64,000 bases of DNA, from the NCBI RefSeq assembly GCF_001854245.1, contig NZ_CP015381.1, positions 3,631,001 through 3,695,000 on the forward strand, written 5' to 3'. This document shows, in pieces, positions 60,293 to 64,000 of this stretch (its first letter is position 1; the number at the start of each line of letters is the position of its first letter). The position numbers and the translations under genes are program-made. The notes under the pieces were generated by a model. It did not search any database. It was not told the origin of the DNA and worked only from the letters and a program-made list of their open reading frames with translations. This DNA is from Desulfococcus multivorans (GTDB taxonomy: Bacteria > Desulfobacterota > Desulfobacteria > Desulfobacterales > Desulfococcaceae).

Positions 60293-61080
60293 GTATTCTC
60301 AGTCTCCAGTGATTGAATATTCTCCCTGACGGCCGAATAGAGGTCCTCGGGCGTGCCGATGTCCACGTAACGGCCGTCTTCGAACACAACGGTTTCGGCC
60401 CTCACCCCCTGGGATATCGCAGTCCGGACGACATCGCCCACATGCAGCTCGCCCGGGGGTCTCTTGTCGGCGGCCTGCGCCGCCGCCAGGAAGCCGTTCA
60501 TAAATCGGGTAAACACAGGGGTCCAGACGGCGATAATCCAGGTATGCGTCAGATCGGTAGCGCCGGGTTTGATGACGATTTCCCGAATCCGGCCTGAAGG
60601 ATCCAGCGCAACCATGTCCATTTTATGGGGTCTGCTCGCCCGGTACAGTCCCAGAACGATATCTGCATCGGTCTCCGTTTGCCGCCCCAGAAGCCGCAAA
60701 AAAGCATCGTCCGGATCGAAGACGATGTCGGGAAACCCGAAAAGAATCAGGGCGTCGTTTACAAACGGAAAGGCCTGGTCCAGGGTATAGGGGGCCCCCG
60801 GCGTCGGATCCGTCATGATATAGGCCAGGCCGACCCCCATTCCTTTCCCGCTGCCCAGATAAGCAGGGATATCCCATTTGTCGGGCCGCGTAACGATAAA
60901 TGCCGTCTTCGCGCCGGCCGTCGCCATCTTTTCGAGCAGGGATTGACACGCGACCCTCGGCCGCCGGCCCCCCTTCCCTCCGGCATTACCGTATCCTACG
61001 GGAAAGATCTCCTTGCTGCACGGCAGGGGAGCGATCCGGTTCGCGGAACCCGCGGCGGGGACGAGGCCGACCCGCTTCAC
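60289..61080 (-). CDS. Sugar-phosphate nucleotidyltransferase
   Basis: A 263-residue nucleotidyltransferase of the RmlA-like type. The N-terminus VGLVPAAGSANRIAPLPCSKEIFPVG is the nucleotide loop; the usual GGxGTRL is altered to AAGSANRI, as in one subgroup of these enzymes. VNDALILFGFPDIVFD holds the D-x-x-D-type metal site, and DGRYVDIGTPEDL is the typical C-terminal motif. It makes a nucleotide-diphosphate sugar for the adjacent RmlC-like and oxidoreductase genes, with which it is overlapped (ATGA at both sides). Confidence 0.8.
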   Translation of the reverse strand: MKRVGLVPAAGSANRIAPLPCSKEIFPVGYGNAGGKGGRRPRVACQSLLEKMATAGAKTAFIVTRPDKWDIPAYLGSGKGMGVGLAYIMTDPTPGAPYTLDQAFPFVNDALILFGFPDIVFDPDDAFLRLLGRQTETDADIVLGLYRASRPHKMDMVALDPSGRIREIVIKPGATDLTHTWIIAVWTPVFTRFMNGFLAAAQAADKRPPGELHVGDVVRTAISQGVRAETVVFEDGRYVDIGTPEDLYSAVRENIQSLETENT

Positions 61081-61643
61081 CGATCGCCCTCCTCATCCGG
61101 GAGATTCCCCCGACCGGCATAATCCGGCCAACTGCCGTCCTTGTCGGATACGATGACGTTTTCCACCGCCGGCCACGATACGGCGAAAAACGGATCGTTC
61201 CAGCGAACCCCCCTTTCAGCGTCGGGATTATAGAATTCCGATACAAGATACATGACCTCGGTATCATCGGCAAGGGCCATGTAGCCGTGAGCGCACCCTT
61301 CCGGCACATACACCATCCGATCTTCCCGGGCATTCAACGTGATCCCGTACCAGGATTCGAATGTGGATGAATCGGGGCGAAGATCGATCATGACGTCGTA
61401 AATGGCGCCCCGGTTGCACCTGAACAGTTTCGCTTCGGCATGGGAGGCCAACTGATAGTGCATGCCCCGAAGCGTTCCTTTCCGGCGGGTGCCGGCGATA
61501 TTGGTCTGAACGACCGTCGCTGCGAGGCCGTGGGCCGCAAACTCCCTTTGGCACCAGGCGCGGGCGAAAAAGCCTCGTTCGTCTTCACGTTTCTCGAGTC
61601 GGACAGCATAAGCCCCTTCAATGGGAAGCGCATCGAAAATCAT
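61077..61643 (-). CDS. rmlC: dTDP-4-dehydrorhamnose 3,5-epimerase-like
   Basis: A 188-residue cupin enzyme. LRGMHYQ carries a catalytic His, DLRPDSSTFESWYGITLNA the Asp/beta-strand pair, and VPEGCAHGYMALADDTEVMYLVSEFYNPDAERGVRWNDP the conserved cupin and Tyr/Trp motifs. These are the RmlC signatures, so it epimerises a 4-keto sugar. Because Ugd and a UDP-sugar epimerase are beside it, the real substrate may be a UDP-linked ketose instead of dTDP-4-dehydrorhamnose. It overlaps its neighbours by 4 bp on both sides. Confidence 0.8.
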   Translation of the reverse strand: MIFDALPIEGAYAVRLEKREDERGFFARAWCQREFAAHGLAATVVQTNIAGTRRKGTLRGMHYQLASHAEAKLFRCNRGAIYDVMIDLRPDSSTFESWYGITLNAREDRMVYVPEGCAHGYMALADDTEVMYLVSEFYNPDAERGVRWNDPFFAVSWPAVENVIVSDKDGSWPDYAGRGNLPDEEGDR

Positions 61644-62992
61644 GGATTCATCTCCCGGTAGCCGATACCCGCATAGCGGGCCACGGCGTCCCTTCCGATC
61701 ATTCTGCGGCCGTCGACGACCAGCGGTTGAACGGTTCTTTCCGCGATGATCTCCGGCAGCCGTCGAAAGACATCCCAGCGCGTCAGCACAACGACGGCAT
61801 CGGCCTCCACCACCGCGGTTTCCATGTGTTCATGGTAGGATATTCCCCGGTCTCCGAACAGTTTCCGGGCCGCCGACCCGGCCACGGGGTCTACGGCATG
61901 AATGTCGGCGCCTTCATCCTGAAGCCATTGGATCACCGGGATGGCGGGCGACTCCCGCATGTCGTCGGTGTCCGGCTTGAAGGCCAGTCCCAGCACCGCC
62001 ACCCGAATGTCTTTCAGGCTCCTGAAATGGTCCTTCAACAATCTGATGATCTGATCGGGCTGGGTCCGGTTGACCGTTACGGCCCCGTCGAGGAGGGTCA
62101 TGGGCTGCCCCAGACGGCGGCCGTGAGCGATCAGGGCCTTGACGTCCTTTGGGAAACAGCTCCCGCCGAATCCGCATCCCGCCTCCAGATAGGTGGTGAA
62201 CCCGGGAACGACCCGGCTGCCGTCGGGAAGAATCGGGGAAAGCCGCTTGTCAAGGTGGACGCCCCGCATCACATCCACCACGTCGACACCCCCCAATGCA
62301 GAACATAAATTTCCGATTTCATTTGAAAAAGATATCATCGTCGCCAGAAGCGAATTGGCGGTGTACTTGATCATCTCCGCGGTTTTACAGGTGGTCCGGA
62401 TCTTGTCGACGCCGTCGAACGGGCGATAGAGCAGATCGAGGCATTCAATACTCCGGTCGTCGATACCGCCCATGACGATTCGATCAGGGTTCATGAAGTC
62501 GGCCACGGCGTCGCCCTCCCTCAGGAATTCGGGATTCATGCCCAGGCCGAAGGCCTCCCCGGCACGTTTTCCGGAAGCCGCCTCCAGGCCGCGACGGACG
62601 GTTTCGTCGGTCGTCCCCGGCACCACCGTACTCTTGACCACCACCACGTGATACCCGGACTTCTCGCGGAGGACCGCACCGATCTCCCTTGCGGCCGCCT
62701 TGATTTGAGAGAGGTCGATCTCTTCTCCGTCAAAGGGCGTCCCCACGGCGATGATGGACAGCTCGGATCCGTGTACGGCGTCCGCGAGGTCCGTGGTCGC
62801 CCTGAGGTTCCCCCCGATATTGCGCTGCAACAGCGCATCGAGCCCCCGTTCGTAAATCGGCGAAATCCCGGCGTTGATCCGGGCGATCTTGTCGGCATCC
62901 ATGTCCACGCAGACGACGCGATGCCCCTTCTCGGCCAGGCATACGCCCGACACAAGGCCGACATACCCCGTACCGATAATGGAAACGTTCAT
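61640..62992 (-). CDS. ugd: UDP-glucose 6-dehydrogenase
   Basis: A 450-residue NAD-dependent enzyme that oxidises UDP-glucose to UDP-glucuronate. GTGYVGLVSG (7-16) is the Rossmann loop, GMNPEFLREGDAVADFMNPDR is a Ugd-specific motif, and GFGGSCFPKD contains the catalytic Cys. AVLGLAFKPDTDDMRESPA is the C-terminal UDP-binding hallmark. The start overlaps the stop of the epimerase gene (TGATG) and the stop overlaps the RmlC-like gene. UDP-glucuronate would feed the epimerase or decarboxylase and the polymer itself. Confidence 0.95.
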   Translation of the reverse strand: MNVSIIGTGYVGLVSGVCLAEKGHRVVCVDMDADKIARINAGISPIYERGLDALLQRNIGGNLRATTDLADAVHGSELSIIAVGTPFDGEEIDLSQIKAAAREIGAVLREKSGYHVVVVKSTVVPGTTDETVRRGLEAASGKRAGEAFGLGMNPEFLREGDAVADFMNPDRIVMGGIDDRSIECLDLLYRPFDGVDKIRTTCKTAEMIKYTANSLLATMISFSNEIGNLCSALGGVDVVDVMRGVHLDKRLSPILPDGSRVVPGFTTYLEAGCGFGGSCFPKDVKALIAHGRRLGQPMTLLDGAVTVNRTQPDQIIRLLKDHFRSLKDIRVAVLGLAFKPDTDDMRESPAIPVIQWLQDEGADIHAVDPVAGSAARKLFGDRGISYHEHMETAVVEADAVVVLTRWDVFRRLPEIIAERTVQPLVVDGRRMIGRDAVARYAGIGYREMNP

Positions 62993-64000
62993 CAGGCATC
63001 CTCCCCGTTCCGGTTGTCGCCGTACCAGATCAACATCCGCCGCAATCCCTCCTCCAGCTCGATTCCCGGAGAATATCCCACCTCCGCGCGGGCCTTTTCA
63101 ATGATGGGGCACCGCCGATTCGGGTTGTCGGTCAGATAACTCTCGTCTCCGCTTTGGCGGCGGACCACCCGACCCGGGTAGCCGAAGAGGTCGCGTCCCA
63201 ACCCGACCACCTTCTCGGCCAACTCCCGCATGGAAATCTCGGGGGTGGAGACACCGATATTATAGGCCTCCCCGGGGCGACCGTGGACCAGTACCCTGAA
63301 ATAACCCATGACGGCGTCCGCCACATAACAGAAGGTCCGGGTGGGGGAACCGTCCGACAGGAGGACGATGTCCTCCCCATTCAAAATGTTCCGCGCAAAA
63401 TCCGGCAGAACACGACGGTCCGTGATCTTGAGGCCCGGTCCGTAATTGTTGAAAGGTCGGACAATCTTGATCGGAAGGCCGTATTGCCGGGCGAAGTTGA
63501 CCGACAACGTCTCTCCGAACCGTTTGGACTCGTCGTAACAGGCTCGCGGCCCGGTGCAGGAGACCTCACCGGGATACGTTTCGTCGGTCGGAATACGATG
63601 GGGCGGGGGATCGCCGTATATCTCGCTGCTGGAGAAAAAGAGGAACCCCTCCACCGCTTTTTCCGCGGGTTGGCGCCGGCAATACTCCAGAAGCCGCCTG
63701 AGGCCGTTGACGTTGGCGTCCATGGTTTCGATGGGATGCTTTCGGTAGTATATCGGCGACGCGATGGACGCGGCGTGAATGATATACTGGAAATCGGGCA
63801 TCGCATCCGGCAGGGGACCCGTAATGTCGTGCCGGACCAGGGTCAGGTCCGGATTTCCCGACAATGCCTTCAACCATTGGGGAACCCCGCGAATGTAATT
63901 GTCATATACCGTGAGCCGGATTCGCCGATCCGCCGGGACGTCGCCGTTCCGGGACAGAATGGCCTGAACCAGATAGTAGCCCAGAAAGCCGGCCCCTCCG
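62992..64000 (-). CDS. NAD-dependent epimerase/UDP-glucuronate decarboxylase-like, partial
   Basis: An extended short-chain dehydrogenase whose N-terminus lies beyond the window end. Reading in from the edge gives GGAGFLGYYLVQAI, the Rossmann GxxGxxG loop, then IHAASIASPIYYRKHPIETM, SSSEIYGDPP, YDESKRFGET (catalytic Tyr-Lys), NNYGPGLKITDRRVLPDF and AYNIGVS. The pattern best fits UDP-xylose synthase-like decarboxylases, and the adjacent Ugd would supply UDP-glucuronate. A dTDP-glucose 4,6-dehydratase relative is the alternative. The stop overlaps the Ugd start (TGATG). At least 336 residues are encoded here. Confidence 0.8.
   Translation of the reverse strand, partial: GGAGFLGYYLVQAILSRNGDVPADRRIRLTVYDNYIRGVPQWLKALSGNPDLTLVRHDITGPLPDAMPDFQYIIHAASIASPIYYRKHPIETMDANVNGLRRLLEYCRRQPAEKAVEGFLFFSSSEIYGDPPPHRIPTDETYPGEVSCTGPRACYDESKRFGETLSVNFARQYGLPIKIVRPFNNYGPGLKITDRRVLPDFARNILNGEDIVLLSDGSPTRTFCYVADAVMGYFRVLVHGRPGEAYNIGVSTPEISMRELAEKVVGLGRDLFGYPGRVVRRQSGDESYLTDNPNRRCPIIEKARAEVGYSPGIELEEGLRRMLIWYGDNRNGEDA

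Noticed and set aside
1-64000. CRISPR array, rRNA, complete tRNA, or phage structural genes
   Set aside because: No regularly spaced direct repeats, ribosomal or tRNA sequence, or phage proteins were found.

Overview
The window is GC-rich and gene-dense. It looks like a chromosomal piece of an anaerobic Desulfobacterota (deltaproteobacterial) genome. The reasons are the XrtA-type exopolysaccharide assembly genes, the corrinoid salvage operon with a CbiR-like enzyme, the IS1634-type insertion sequence, the Fe-S redox modules and the intergenic TTCAGTCTTCAGCC-type hairpins. This placement is inference; no rRNA or marker gene is present.

Left part (1-11,000): an IS1634-type element (182-2088) has inserted into the PAS domain of a Cache-domain sensor kinase. 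It left a CCTTG target duplication and split the gene. Next come a VWA lipoprotein, an overlapping pair of zinc-ribbon proteins (one with an SPFH domain), a histidine-rich small protein, and a tightly packed minus-strand operon for corrinoid salvage (cbiB, cbiR, methyltetrahydrofolate-methyltransferase-like).

Main part (11,073-51,070): about 40 kb, all on the minus strand, forms one exopolysaccharide locus. It starts (in window order) with the assembly apparatus: XrtA-type ATPase, BY-type kinase, chain-length regulator, outer-membrane barrel and Wza-like exporter. It continues with at least seven GT4-like glycosyltransferases, a WecG/TagA enzyme, a DUF5672-like transferase, two sulfotransferases, two hexapeptide acyltransferases, FemAB/GNAT proteins, a heparinase II/III protein, two heparin-lyase-I-like secreted proteins, an SGNH esterase, a chimeric MBOAT/SGNH remnant, an O-antigen-ligase-like protein and a Wzm/Wzt ABC exporter. 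Inside it sits an unusual block (41,146-48,813): a GMC flavoprotein with a four-cluster ferredoxin and membrane anchor, two paralogous QueC-like PP-loop ATPases and a sugar-transfer-associated ATP-grasp enzyme. I regard this block as the best candidate for an undescribed system.

Right part (51,233-64,000): a small secreted protein, a 2,271-residue secreted multidomain protein (golvesin, GDSL, Ig, ASH and malectin repeats, and a C-terminal caspase-like His/Cys pair split by a golvesin domain), and an overlapping nucleotide-sugar operon (epimerase/decarboxylase, Ugd, RmlC, nucleotidyltransferase, homoserine-dehydrogenase-like oxidoreductase) that runs off the window. Together the genes suggest a sulfated, acylated, uronate-containing extracellular polymer. 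No exosortase, priming glycosyltransferase or Wzx flippase is visible here.
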